From contig JBAMJR010000031.1 in the NCBI GenBank assembly GCA_038501785.1, forward strand, positions 14,911,501 through 14,975,500: a stretch of DNA of 64,000 bases. Direction: 5' to 3'. Positions 1 through 15,767 of the stretch are shown in pieces (the first letter of the stretch is position 1; every line of letters begins with the position of its first letter). Source of the stretch: Myoxocephalus aenaeus. Its lineage: Eukaryota; Chordata; Actinopteri; Perciformes; Cottidae. A program made the translations under genes and the position numbers. The notes below the pieces were generated by a model. That model saw only the letters and a program-made list of their open reading frames with translations. It was not told where the DNA came from and searched no databases.

Positions 1-181
1 AACCGCTGAAACGCTGCACGGCACACACAAGACATCACTGGCGCAGCTGCTGCACCTTGGAGAACATGGAGGCATGGAGAACAACATGGAGACGTGAAAG
101 TGGCAGAAGGTGAGACGCTCACACAGTTCACTCACTGACAGTTTGATCCAAACTGGTGTCATTTATTCTAAGAATGATAAT
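1..181. repeat. Direct segmental duplication, copy A (left part)
   Basis: The first 181 bases match 20158-20338 nearly base for base, with a few substitutions and a small indel near position 57. The match is broken at about 181 by the L2 element and resumes at 5256. Copy A starts at the window edge, so the duplication continues to the left of what can be seen. No gene is recognised in this part. Confidence 0.9.
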
Positions 182-473
182 AATGATAATTTCCTCATGG
201 ACCGCTGATTGTCACTTCCGACGGTAAGCGTATTGCGTCACTTCCGGTTCCACCGTGTGTGTTGATAACGTACTTGTCTCAGCTCCAGCTAAACCGAGCT
301 AATTGTGTGATATTCTCCAGTACAAGCGCCTGATCACCTGTTGTACATCTTTCACATCTAAACACTCAACTCTCTTCTTCTTTTAGCGACTCACCGCCTG
401 CATCTAACTGTCCTGTTTTCACTTTGTTTGTTCTGCTAATCGTTAGCTACCTCACTTAGCCTAGCAGCTAGCG

Positions 474-1349
474 ATGTCTTCCTCCTCTCCCTCTTCTGCT
501 CTCTCCTGCTCAGCGTGTCACATGTTTAGCTATTCCCCTGCCTTCTTTAATGATAACGATACATGTAAGAAGTGTAGTTTATTTGCTAGGTTGGAGGCAG
601 GTCTCAGTGGGTTAGATGCACGGCTCCGCACCATTGAAGCTCAGACGTTAGCTATGTTAGCCATCCCAACTCCCATAGTCGGTGCGGACCAACTAGCTTT
701 AGCTTCTGATAACGTTAACTGTTCCCCGGCAGCCCCCGAGCAGCCGAGGGACTGGGTGACTGTACGAAGGAGGCAGAAGCCGGGATCTAAGCAGTCCTCT
801 GGACACCGCCACCCTCTTCCCGGTTCTAGCCTCTCGCCACTCAGCGGCACTGAGAAACCAACCTTGGTTGTCGGGAGCTCAATTGTTAGAAACGTGAAGA
901 TCGCGAAACCAGGGACCACAGTCAAATGTATTTCTGGGGCCAGGGCGGGCGACGTTGAGTCCTATTTAAAACTGTTGGCTAAAGACAAACGTAAATACAG
1001 TGAGATTGTAATACACGTCGGCTTTAATGACTCCCGGCTTCGCCACTCGGAAGTCACTAAAATCGGCGTGGAGTCGGTGTGTGCTTACGCCAAAACAATG
1101 GCGGACTCGGTAGTCTTCTCTGGCCCGCTCCCAAACACGGTGACTGATGAGATGTATAGCCGCATGTCAACTTTCCACCGTTGGTTGTCACGGTGGTGTC
1201 CAGCAAACAATGTGGGCTTCGTAGATAACTGGCGGTCTTTCCGGGGAAACCCAGGTCTGATTAGGGGTGACGGCATCCATCCCACTTCGGATGGAGCGGA
1301 TCTCCTTTCTGCAAACATGACCAAGCTTATTGGTCGACTTCGTGCATGA
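474..1349 (+). CDS. L2 LINE ORF1 protein: zinc-ribbon-like N-terminus, coiled coil, SGNH esterase-like domain
   Basis: The ORF encodes 291 aa from an ATG. Cys12/Cys15 and Cys31/Cys34 form a small zinc-ribbon-like knuckle, followed by a short heptad-like stretch (about 37-62). A DWVTVRRR segment (93-100) precedes an SGNH/GDSL-hydrolase-like domain (about 130-290). The visible blocks are GSSIVRN with the putative nucleophile Ser in block I (134-140), GFND (183-186) and GDGIHP (265-270, supplying Asp and His). Block I is normally GDS; here the Asp is Ser, while the catalytic Ser is kept. ORF1 proteins of the CR1/L2 group bind nucleic acid and may act as chaperones; the role of the esterase domain is not settled. 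The frame ends with UGA at 1347-1349, and ORF2 continues in the same frame. Confidence 0.88.
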   Translation: MSSSSPSSALSCSACHMFSYSPAFFNDNDTCKKCSLFARLEAGLSGLDARLRTIEAQTLAMLAIPTPIVGADQLALASDNVNCSPAAPEQPRDWVTVRRRQKPGSKQSSGHRHPLPGSSLSPLSGTEKPTLVVGSSIVRNVKIAKPGTTVKCISGARAGDVESYLKLLAKDKRKYSEIVIHVGFNDSRLRHSEVTKIGVESVCAYAKTMADSVVFSGPLPNTVTDEMYSRMSTFHRWLSRWCPANNVGFVDNWRSFRGNPGLIRGDGIHPTSDGADLLSANMTKLIGRLRA

Positions 1350-1448
1350 CAGACCAGGAAGCAGAAGCAGAGTTGTAGTCTTACACCCTTCTCTGCACTT
1401 CCTGCATTTTCTTTAGGGCAGCTGCCCATCTTTAACTCTATAGAGACT

Positions 1449-4400
1449 GTGTCTGTCCCACGGCCACTTAAATTAATTAAATCAAAAGTAACCAAAAGAG
1501 GAGTTATAGAAAACAACCTCATAAAGGTTAACACCACTACTGCAATAGTGCAACACGATAGGAGAATTAAATGTGGACTCCTAAATATTAGATCTTTGTC
1601 TTCTAAAGCTGTATTAGTAAATGAATTAATATCTGACAACCATATTGATGTATTTTGTCTTACTGAAACCTGGCTGAGACATGAGGAATATGTCAGCCTA
1701 AATGAATCTACTCCTCCAAGTCATGTTAATATGCACATTCCTCGAGACACCGGCCGAGGAGGTGGAGTAGCTGCCATCTTTGACTCGGGTCTGCTGATGG
1801 GTCCTAAACCTGGATTGAGCTGCAACTCATTTGAAAGCCTCGTTCTTAGTATTTCACATCCAACCTGGAAAACAGTACAGCCGATTCTGTTTGTCGTGGT
1901 ATACCGAGCACCAGGTTTGTACTCCGAATTTATATCTGAATTTTCTGAGTTTTTGTCAAGTTTGGTCCTTAAGACTGATAAGGTTATTATTGTAGGTGAT
2001 TTTAATATTCATGTGGATGTTAGCAATGATAGCCTTAGTGTTGCATTTAGCTTATTGTTAGATTCGATTGGCTTCTGTCAGAGAGTACAGGAACCGACTC
2101 ACTGCTTTAACCACACCCTCGACCTTGTTCTTACATATGGCATTGATGTGGAGCATTTAGTAGTGTTTCCACAGAACCCTCTTTTATCAGACCATTGCCT
2201 TATAACTTTTGAGTTTATGCTACCAGATTGTACAGCGTTAGGCAAGAGTTTTTACACCAGATGTCTAACTGACGGTGCTGTTGCTAGATTTAAGGAAGCG
2301 ATTCCTTCTGTATTTAATTCATTACCATGTCTCAATATAACAGATGACTCCTGTGCTAACTTTACTCCCTCCCAGATTGATCAGCTCGTCGATAGTGCTA
2401 CTGGCTCACTGAGAGTGACGCTGGACTCGATAGCCCCTCTAAAAAAGAGGATCATTAAGCAAAGGAGGCTCGCTCCATGGTACAACCCTCAGACCCGCAT
2501 ATTGAAGCAAGCATCACGGAAGCTTGAGGGCATATGGCGCTCCAACGGTCTGGAGGAGTCCCGGTTGGTTTGGCGGGATAGTCTGAGAACATATAAGAAG
2601 GCCCTCCGTAATGCCAGAGGAGCCTACTACTCATCACTAATAGAGAAAAACAAGAGCAACCCTAGGTTTCTCTTTAGCACTGTGGCCAGGCTGGCTGAGA
2701 GTCATAGCTCGGTGGATCCGTGTATTCCTATAGACCTCAGTAGTAATGACTTTATGAACTTCTTCAATGATAAGATTATGGCCATTAGAGACAGGATCGG
2801 TGATCTCCTGCCCTCGACTACTGCCGGTCCATCCTCAGGTGGGATGACCATGGAGGAGGCTGTGGGCCCTGTTGTGCGTCTGGATGGATTTTTTACCATC
2901 AACCTCGACCAACTGTCTTCAATGGTTTCTACTTCTAAATCTTCTACCTGTCTCCTAGACCCTGTTCCGACAAAGCTGTTTAAAGAAGTTTTACCCTTAA
3001 TTTGTGCCTCTGTACTAGATATTATCAATGGGTCTTTACTAATGGGTCATGTACCACAGTCTTTTAAAGTAGCTGTAATTAAACCTCTTCTTAAAAAGCC
3101 CACCCTGGATCCAGAGGTGTTGGCTAACTACAGACCTATCTCTAACCTTCCCTTCCTCTCTAAGATACTGGAGAAGGTAGTCGCAAATCAGTTGTGCGAC
3201 TTTTTACATAACAATAGTTTATTTGAGGAATTTCAGTCAGGATTTAGAAAGCATCATAGCACAGAGACAGCACTAGTGACAATTACTAATGACCTTCTAG
3301 TTGCATCAGATAGGGGACTTGTCTCTGTACTTGTCCTGTTAGACCTTAGTGCAGCATTTGACACCATTGACCATGGCATCTTATTACAGAGACTAGACCA
3401 GTCAATTGGTATTAAAGGTACAGCATTAAGCTGGTTTAAGTCGTATTTATCAGATCGATCTCAGTTTGTATTTGTAAACGATGAGGCCTCGATGACCACC
3501 GCCGTTCGTCATGGAGTTCCACAAGGTTCTGTGCTTGGACCAATTTTATTCACCTTGTATATGCTTCCTTTAGGCAATATTATCAGAAAACACTCCATAA
3601 ACTTTCACTGTTATGCCGATGATACTCAACTATATCTGTCAATCAAGCCAGATGAAATCCACCAGGTCACTAAACTTCAAGCGTGTCTTAAAGACATCAA
3701 AACCTGGATGACCTGCAACTTCCTGTTGCTGAACTCTGACAAGACTGAAGTTATTCTACTCGGCCCAGAACACCTCAGAAATCAACTATCTGACGATATG
3801 GTTTCCCTGGATGGCATCGCTCTGGCATCCACCACCACCGTAAGGAATCTCGGAGTTATTTTTGACCAGGACCTATCCTTTGGCTCCCACGTGAAACAGA
3901 TCTCAAGGACTGCCTTTTTTCACCTACGGAACATCTCAAAGATCCGGCACATCCTGTCTCAAAGCGATGCAGAAACATTGATCCACGCATTTGTTACTTC
4001 AAGACTGGATTACTGTAACTCCGTATTATCAGGCTGCTCCGGAAAGTCCCTTGGGTCTCTCCAGCTGATCCAGAATGCTGCAGCTCGTGTACTAACAAGG
4101 ACTCGGAAGAGAGATCACATTACTCCTGTACTAGCTGCTCTCCACTGGCTTCCTGTAAGATCGAGAATCATATTTAAAATCCTCCTCCTCACCTATAAAG
4201 CCTTAGCTGGTGATGCACCATCATATCTTAAAGAGCTTATAGTGCCATATTACCCCACCAGAGCGTTACGCTCACTGAATGCAGGGTTACTTGTGGTTCC
4301 CAGAGTCTTAAAAAGTAGGTTGGGGGCTAGAGCTTTCAGTTATCGTGCTCCTCTTCTGTGGAATCAGCTTCCACTTTCAGTCCGGGGGGCAGACACAGTC

Positions 4401-4454
4401 ACCTCATTTAAGAGTAGACTTAAGACTTTCCTCTTTGATAGCGCTTATAGTTAG
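1449..4454 (+). CDS. L2 LINE ORF2 protein: APE-type endonuclease plus reverse transcriptase
   Basis: The frame gives about 1001 residues counted from a GTG at 1449 (an arbitrary start). It is open without stops from codon 1350 to the stop at 4452-4454. The apurinic-like endonuclease (about 41-255) shows LLNIRS, LTETWL, VYRAPG, GDFNIH and SDH. The reverse transcriptase (about 540-810) shows YRPISNLPFLSKILE, LDLSAAFDTIDH, GVPQGSVLGP and the catalytic YADD (about 722-725). The C-terminal part carries the ALHWLPV segment typical of L2/CR1 proteins. The first in-frame AUG is at 1731, inside the endonuclease, so a normal AUG start would remove catalytic residues; see the finding on stop readthrough. 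The enzyme nicks the target and primes reverse transcription of the element RNA. All key motifs are intact, so activity is plausible. Confidence 0.92.
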   Translation: MSVPRPLKLIKSKVTKRGVIENNLIKVNTTTAIVQHDRRIKCGLLNIRSLSSKAVLVNELISDNHIDVFCLTETWLRHEEYVSLNESTPPSHVNMHIPRDTGRGGGVAAIFDSGLLMGPKPGLSCNSFESLVLSISHPTWKTVQPILFVVVYRAPGLYSEFISEFSEFLSSLVLKTDKVIIVGDFNIHVDVSNDSLSVAFSLLLDSIGFCQRVQEPTHCFNHTLDLVLTYGIDVEHLVVFPQNPLLSDHCLITFEFMLPDCTALGKSFYTRCLTDGAVARFKEAIPSVFNSLPCLNITDDSCANFTPSQIDQLVDSATGSLRVTLDSIAPLKKRIIKQRRLAPWYNPQTRILKQASRKLEGIWRSNGLEESRLVWRDSLRTYKKALRNARGAYYSSLIEKNKSNPRFLFSTVARLAESHSSVDPCIPIDLSSNDFMNFFNDKIMAIRDRIGDLLPSTTAGPSSGGMTMEEAVGPVVRLDGFFTINLDQLSSMVSTSKSSTCLLDPVPTKLFKEVLPLICASVLDIINGSLLMGHVPQSFKVAVIKPLLKKPTLDPEVLANYRPISNLPFLSKILEKVVANQLCDFLHNNSLFEEFQSGFRKHHSTETALVTITNDLLVASDRGLVSVLVLLDLSAAFDTIDHGILLQRLDQSIGIKGTALSWFKSYLSDRSQFVFVNDEASMTTAVRHGVPQGSVLGPILFTLYMLPLGNIIRKHSINFHCYADDTQLYLSIKPDEIHQVTKLQACLKDIKTWMTCNFLLLNSDKTEVILLGPEHLRNQLSDDMVSLDGIALASTTTVRNLGVIFDQDLSFGSHVKQISRTAFFHLRNISKIRHILSQSDAETLIHAFVTSRLDYCNSVLSGCSGKSLGSLQLIQNAAARVLTRTRKRDHITPVLAALHWLPVRSRIIFKILLLTYKALAGDAPSYLKELIVPYYPTRALRSLNAGLLVVPRVLKSRLGARAFSYRAPLLWNQLPLSVRGADTVTSFKSRLKTFLFDSAYS

Positions 4455-6269
4455 GGCTGTTTCAGGCTTATAGTTAGGGCTGGCTCAGGTTTGTCCTGGT
4501 CCAGCCCCTAGATATGCTGCTATAGGCCTAGACTGCTGGGGGAAATCTTAGGATACACTGAGCTCCTCTTCTCTTCCTCTTTCGCTCCTCTTCTCTTCCT
4601 CTTTCACTCCTCCTCTCCTCTTCTTTCTCTCCATCTGGATAAACTATTGTCTCTTCAATGCACATTACTAACTCTACTTTCTTTTTCCATGGATTCATGG
4701 CTGCCTGGAACCGGTCCTGCCCCGGGTCCTACCCCGGGTCCTGCCCCGGGTCCTGCCGCCCCCCCACCCACCCCTCCTGCCATGGATCCATGGCTGCCTG
4801 GAACCGGTCCTGCCTGCTGCCATGGCCCTGCTGATGGAACCGGCCTGGAACTGGTCCTGCCTGCTGCCATGGCCCTTCTGATGCCCCCCTCCTCTCTACC
4901 GCCTTCTGCTTCATGGATTATCAGGATCATGGACCATGCCTAATACTCATTATATGAATAATTTCTGTCATATTCATTGAATGTGCTGTAACTACGTTAT
5001 TCATTCTGGCCACATGACATCTATTGCTTCTGTCCATCCGGGGAGAGGGATCCTCCTCTGTTGCTCTCCCTCAGGTTTCTTCCCTTTTTTCCCTGTGAAA
5101 GGGTTTTTACTATCTTTCTAGGGGAGTTTTTCCTGATCCGATGTGAGGTCCCGGGACAGGGATGTTATGTGTACAGATTGTAAAGCCCTCCGAGGCAAAC
5201 TTGTATTTGTGATGTTGGGCTATATAAAATAAACTGAATTGAATTGAATTGAATATGATCTGAAGTGAACGCTGCTGTTCCTTTCCTGCTCGTTACATTT
5301 CGTAACCAGACTTCTGTCACTTTGTTGTTCAAAAATACCTGAGAATCCATCGGTGCAAGTTCAAACCAGAGTTTGACCTTTGACCTTTAAAGTCTCACTA
5401 ATAAATCTCACCATGAATTTGTGTTTGCAGCTTTTTAATTAGTGAGCCGTAGAGATGACTTTGATCAAAGTATTTCTCTGGATGCTTCTTAATATACATA
5501 CATAAATAAACTTTCAGGTTATTTATGTTGGATATGAGCAGCTCTACACAATTCATTTACATTTAGTTTACTTTTATTATCGTGTTAATTGTGTATGAAA
5601 ATAGCTAAGAAATGGTCTTAAAAATGGTCCTAAACTTAAATTCATACTTGAGCCCATTCAGACAGGATTTTTGTCTGTGATCTTTCCACATTAATAAAGT
5701 CCCGACTACCTACAGTTATTCAGAGACACTTTGCATTTTAAAAGTCTTCATACATATATTCTGTTTACTGAGTTTCATCATCTTAGCTGTCAGTGAGACA
5801 ACTGAAGTAATAGAAAAGGACGAGTGATGAACTCGATATCAGTCAACTCACACAATGAGGGAAATAGAGATTACTGGTGAATAATGATAATATTAAAACT
5901 ATTTTTAAACCCCTCATTGATGAAGATTACATGTTTTTTTACTGTAGATTATAATTGTTTATTACAGAACCAGCTCCTGTCGTTAACCTAAAATACCATT
6001 TGGAACTTCTTTTATGACGTAACATTGATCATTTTATTGATCAGCTTCAGTTTAGTTAAAATCACAACTAAACAGATACTTCTTCTTTATAGTCACCATC
6101 ATGTCATGCAATGTATTAATACTGTATATATTGAACCAGAGGCAGAAACATTTATTTGATTTTGCATTCATTTTATTTGATTTTGTGTATGAAAGGGAGA
6201 CACCTGATCACCAGGATGAACCCTTTCATGATTGATTAAAGTTGATAATTTAGAGTTCCCAATTAGCTG

Positions 6270-6700
6270 AATATTTTTCTTTTTGTGGGAGGAAACCTGA
6301 GTACCAGGGGAAAACCCACGCAGACACAGAGAGAATATACAAACTCCACACAGACAGAAAGAGGAAAGAATCTGTATGGAGCCAAATCCAGGAAAAAAGT
6401 TTTGATCATTTGAAAAAGAAAATTTAAACTGAAAGTTCAAGTTTTGGTCTTGAATTCAACAGAAAGAAAGAAAAAAAGAAAGAAAGAAAAATGAGTGTAT
6501 TACCCGAAACGGTTATTAGGGTTAAATATAATTTAGATTCAGTTCTGGAATTTTTTTAATAAAATATATGAACTTTCAGCTTCAAATCTTTTTTTCAAAT
6601 GATCAAAACTATTGCCCTGGATTTGGCTCCATATCTGTGAGGCTGCAGCGCTAACCACTGAGCCACTGTGTCGCCCGGAAGGGAGGAGGGGGAAATAGAG
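6270..6700 (-). repeat. Degraded SINE-like dispersed repeat, in two blocks
   Basis: Read on the minus strand, 6632-6676 gives GGGCGACACAGTGGCTCAG then TGGTTAGCGCTGCAGCCTC, the head of a dispersed tRNA-like repeat common in fish. Block 6285-6360, on the same strand, reads as the common companion stretch ending in a 'bases-TTTCCTCCCACA' form. A 50-bp stretch (about 6375-6425) recurs inverted at 6570-6635. The corresponding copy in the duplicate lies at about 21345-21770. Confidence 0.6.
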
Positions 6701-7034
6701 GGGGAGAGAGGGAGAAAGATGGAGAGAGCGATACACAACGTATTGACAACGGGTCCTTGTCGATACGTTTACCTGACTCAACAGAGGTCACAGAGAGACC
6801 AGGGCTGAGGATCTGGCTCCTCCAGTCCTGCAGCAGGGTTCCACGTCTTTGGCCCAATCCATGAAAGCGTCGTCCAACTGAAATATATTGAACCAGAGAG
6901 GCAGAAACATAGACCATTTATTTAAAAATATAAAATCTTTAGAAAATAAATGTAAAAAAAAAAGATAGAAATTGATATTGACCTTTTTAATAAGAGGGTT
7001 CACACGTTCTCCACCTCCTCCTCCTACATTGAAT

Positions 7035-7230
7035 AAAACTTACCACAGCTAAAACAACCGTTATACATGAAATACAACTTAACACATCTAAAACAACTTA
7101 ATACATGAAATACAACTTACCACATCTAAAACAACTTAATACATGAAATACAACTTACCACAGCTAAAACAACCATTATACATGAAATACAACTTAACAC
7201 ATCTAAAAAAGTGATGCATCTAAAACAACT
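7035..7230. repeat. 38-bp tandem array, copy A (about 5 units)
   Basis: Units read roughly ACTTACCACAGCTAAAACAA followed by CTTAATACATGAAATACA. CAGCTA/CATCTA and CTTAATACAT/CCATTATACAT variants alternate. Copy B (22108-22490) holds about twice as many units, so the array has expanded or contracted since the duplication. Confidence 0.85.
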
Positions 7231-7301
7231 TATGTGTGTGTGTGTGTGTGTGTACATGCAGGAGAAAGTAGCTTTTTTTAGTTCTTTTTAAAGAAGAAAG
7301 T

Positions 7302-7343
<42 letters not shown>

Positions 7344-7624
7344 CATGCAGGAGAAAGTAACTTTTTTTCTTCTTTTTTTTAAAGAAGAAATATGGTGTGT
7401 GTGTGTGTGTGTGTGTGTGCGTGTGTGTGTGTGTGTATACATGCAGGAAAAAGTAAGGTTTTTTTGTTTTTTGTTTTTTAAGAAGAAAGTGGTGTGTGTG
7501 TATACATGCAGGAGAAAGTGGCTTTTTTTGTTTTTTTTTAAAGAAGAAAGTGGTGTGTGTGTGTGTGTGTGTGTATACATGCAGGAGAAAGTAGCTTTTT
7601 TTGGGTTTTTTTAAAGAAGAAAGT

Positions 7625-7688
<64 letters not shown>

Positions 7689-7743
7689 CGTGTATACATG
7701 CAGGAGAAAGTAGCTTTTTTTAGTTTTTTTTAAAGAAGAAAGT

Positions 7744-7800
<57 letters not shown>

Positions 7801-8035
7801 GTCGACCTCCATCGGCTCGCCGAGTTCCTCAGGTGGTTCCGGGGGTCTATCTCCAGAAATTGATATTTACCTTTTTAATAAGAGGGTTCACACGTTCTCC
7901 ACCTCCTCCTCCTACATTGAATACAACTTACCACATCTAAAAAAGTAATGCATCTAAAACAACTTATGTGTGTTTGTGTGTGTGTATACATGCAGGAGAA
8001 AGTAGCTTTTTTTAGTTTTTTTTAAAGAAGAAAGT

Positions 8036-8090
<55 letters not shown>
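7231..8090. repeat. (TG)n cassette array, copy A
   Basis: Runs of (TG)n of variable length are separated by a conserved spacer of about 60 bp: TATACATGCAGGAGAAAGTA, a T-rich tract, then AAAGAAGAAAGTGG. T-rich and A-rich halves of the spacer can pair (CTTCTTT/AAAGAAG). After the truncated exon at 7798-7855, a second short copy of the 38-bp and cassette repeats follows (7857-8090). The open reading frames across it are artefacts of the dinucleotide repeat. Confidence 0.85.
7798..7855 (-). pseudogene. Truncated duplicate of the last exon of the small minus-strand gene
   Basis: These bases match 23011-23069, the 3' end of the coding sequence found in copy B, including the stop codon and the residues ending GEPMEVD. 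Copy A has one G fewer in the G-run (five against six), which shifts the frame. Beyond 7855 the sequence switches to a repeat of 6970-7230. This is the duplication breakpoint, so only about 58 bp of the gene were copied. Confidence 0.85.
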
Positions 8091-8093
<3 letters not shown>

Positions 8094-8268
8094 ATATTCT
8101 AGGGGACGCCTCGACTCGGCAGAAAGACGTCACCAAGTCTCACTCGGAGGAGCATGTTTGATTAGAGGCCCCGCCTCTCCCCACAAACCCTGCGCTGCTA
8201 TTGGTTCACGCTGAACGACGCCTTACCCACAGCTGGATGAGGGACGCACCAACCAATGAGATTCCTGG

Positions 8269-8273
<5 letters not shown>

Positions 8274-8352
<79 letters not shown>
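8274..8352. repeat. (TA)n microsatellite
   Basis: An uninterrupted run of about 39 TA units lies between unique sequence and the 3' flank of cfap157. The stretch 8091-8853 around it shows no gene; 8640-8853 is probably the 3' UTR and flank of cfap157. Confidence 0.95.
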
Positions 8353-8358
<6 letters not shown>

Positions 8359-8853
8359 ATACACACACATGCACACTGATGAGCCCAAAGTGCCCTTTTG
8401 TATGAATGTAACCATCTGCTGCCTCCAGTCCCGTCATAACAATCAGCAAACCAACACGGACACAACGTTAACTACTAAATGACTTTTTTCCCCCTTAATT
8501 TTTTGTTTTTTTGCAGTTTGACAACTTTTTTTCTTCTTTCTAAAGCTCAATGTTGATCATTCAAGAGCACCAAAACATTTGTGATTTCTTTAATTTTTTT
8601 TGGTTGGCCTCCAGATCGATCTAACATATAAAACATGTTTTTAGACTCAACAATCAGAAAAACCCATATATTGTATATAATATAACATCATATTAAATGT
8701 TGACCGATGCAGAACATAACACAAGTCACATGGATTCAACTTTTCATGAGTCTCACAGTCTAGATTTGTAGTGCCTCGTTCTCATTTTCCATGAACAGAT
8801 CGAAGATGCAAAGAGTTTTCTCCAACATGAAAAGGAAATGAGTGGCGTTCATG

Positions 8854-14367
<5,514 letters not shown>

Positions 14368-14395
14368 TGTGTGGCGCGAGGGAGCGAGTTGGGTG

Positions 14396-14410
14396 GTTGC
14401 TATTAGCAAC
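14396..14410. promoter_or_regulatory. X-box (RFX site) in the cfap157 promoter
   Basis: GTTGCTATTAGCAAC is a perfect inverted repeat of GTTGCT/AGCAAC with a 3-bp spacer, fitting the RFX consensus GTNRCC(N0-3)RGYAAC except for one base in the left half. It ends 29 bp upstream of the cfap157 ATG (14367), the location typical for X-boxes of ciliary genes. RFX factors act with FOXJ1 in ciliated cells and testis. The position and symmetry independently support the ciliary-gene call. Confidence 0.8.
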
Positions 14411-15767
14411 GCTGCATTCAGGGACTCCTCGGAAAGTTGACTTCTTATGAACTGGTTGTATAATTGTGTTTCGTTATTTGTATTCTTTGTAATTTGTCAC
14501 ATGAATATTTCACAGATGTTTGTAAAGAAACTGTAAAGAACATCACACAGAAAATTGTGAATAAAAACTGTTGGTGATTTATTTACACGTCATGAATCAT
14601 CATCCTTCTGATGTACATTTATAAAGATATAGTTGATTTAATAAAAAATATATTTGAAACTAAAGTTCCTTTTTCTTGATCACAAACATTGTTATATGTT
14701 GTTTATGTTACTGATCATTTAAAAACTACAAATATCATCATAAACAATAAAGAAGCTTTGAAAGAATTACAAACTGAATCAAAACACATTTATATTTTTA
14801 TGATCATACTGTGAACCTGATTTTGGAATTGTTCATATTGTATATATTTTATGTATTTTAGATTCTTAAGCGTTATATTTACACTCTTCACACTTTAAAA
14901 ATATTAAACAGCAATTTCCCTCAGAATGAATAAAGTTTGATCTTATCTTGAAATAAAACACAATTAAAACATTTCTTTACACAAAATAAAACAAGGAATC
15001 CCAAACTAAAAAAATCATCAGAAGATTAAAATATATCATAAAACAAGATGCTGATCACCAGAATACTTCACAGCTTTTATCTTGAAAGCTTTTTATATGA
15101 TGATGTCATCCAGTTAAAACTTATGTGGATTTATTTTTGAATCATTTTTGTTCAACAATTGATCCTTAAAACTTATTTTCTTAATGTATTTCCAAAAATG
15201 TATTTCAGATTAAAACAATATTTCATGTGTTCATGTTTTACAGTAAATTACATGAAAACAATAAACAAAAATAAAAAAAATGTTTGCATTATTCATTGGA
15301 GACAATAAAGAAAAACAACTTCAATCATAAAAAGATAATCAATCAGAGTCATAATGTGTTTTGATTCACTGAACCTCTGAGACTGAGTGTAAAGTGTGAA
15401 ACACTGAAATTATAACATTTAAACTGAAATAAGTCAACAGAAGATCCATAAATCTTATGAACTAAAACTGATGTCTGATGATGATCAAAGTTAAAGAAAC
15501 ACAACTGGAAACAAAGTATTTGGTTTAGTGGATTCACTAAATGTGAGATTGAGTTCTGATGAAACACAAGATGCTGATTTAGTTATTATTGAATAATCAT
15601 TTGTTTCTGTGTGAAAGTTTATGATCTGATGATGTGAAACAGTTTGAGTATTACATATATTTGTTTCTGTTATAACTGTTGATTGTATTGATTATATCAA
15701 TGAGATCTTGACACAGTGAAGTCTAAACAAACACAAACATGTCTGAACATCACAGAGAAATATCAGT
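14411..15767. other. Gene-free AT-rich interval between cfap157 and the TRIM gene
   Basis: This is AT-rich sequence with scattered AATAAA/TTTATT motifs and no long plausible ORF. About 15350-15767 is likely the 3' UTR of the minus-strand TRIM gene. I see no RNA gene here. Confidence 0.6.

Larger units (their letters stand above)
182..5255 (+). mobile_element. Full-length L2/CR1-clade non-LTR retrotransposon (LINE)
   Basis: The element has a 5' UTR of about 290 bp, ORF1 (474-1349), ORF2 (ending at 4454), and an 800-bp 3' UTR. It ends in short tandem TGAAT units (about 5234-5255) rather than poly(A), as is typical of L2-type LINEs. The 3' tail (TGTAAAGCCCTCCGAGG followed by GGGCTATATAAAATAAACTG) is the form common in teleosts. 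Boundaries are fixed by comparison with the empty site at 20336-20341. Only a few AAT bases are shared at the junctions and there is no clear long target-site duplication. The 3' UTR holds CT-rich repeats (4560-4630) and repeated CCGGGTCCTGCC-like units (about 4700-4870). Both ORFs are unbroken, so the copy looks young. Confidence 0.93.
5256..7855. repeat. Direct segmental duplication, copy A (right part)
   Basis: The segment matches 20336-23069 with roughly 1% visible substitutions outside the tandem arrays. The match ends abruptly at 7855/23069, inside the last coding exon of the small minus-strand gene of copy B. Both copies hold an old fragmented repeat, a 38-bp tandem array and a (TG)n cassette array, which differ in copy number. 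No intact gene is seen between 5256 and 7798. Confidence 0.92.

Noticed and set aside
1085..1639. 184-codon minus-strand frame across the LINE
   Set aside because: It is antisense to ORF1/ORF2 of the retrotransposon and has no domain.
7278..8465. Frames of Val-Cys, Thr-His or Ile-Tyr alternation
   Set aside because: They are translations of (TG)n and (TA)n microsatellites.
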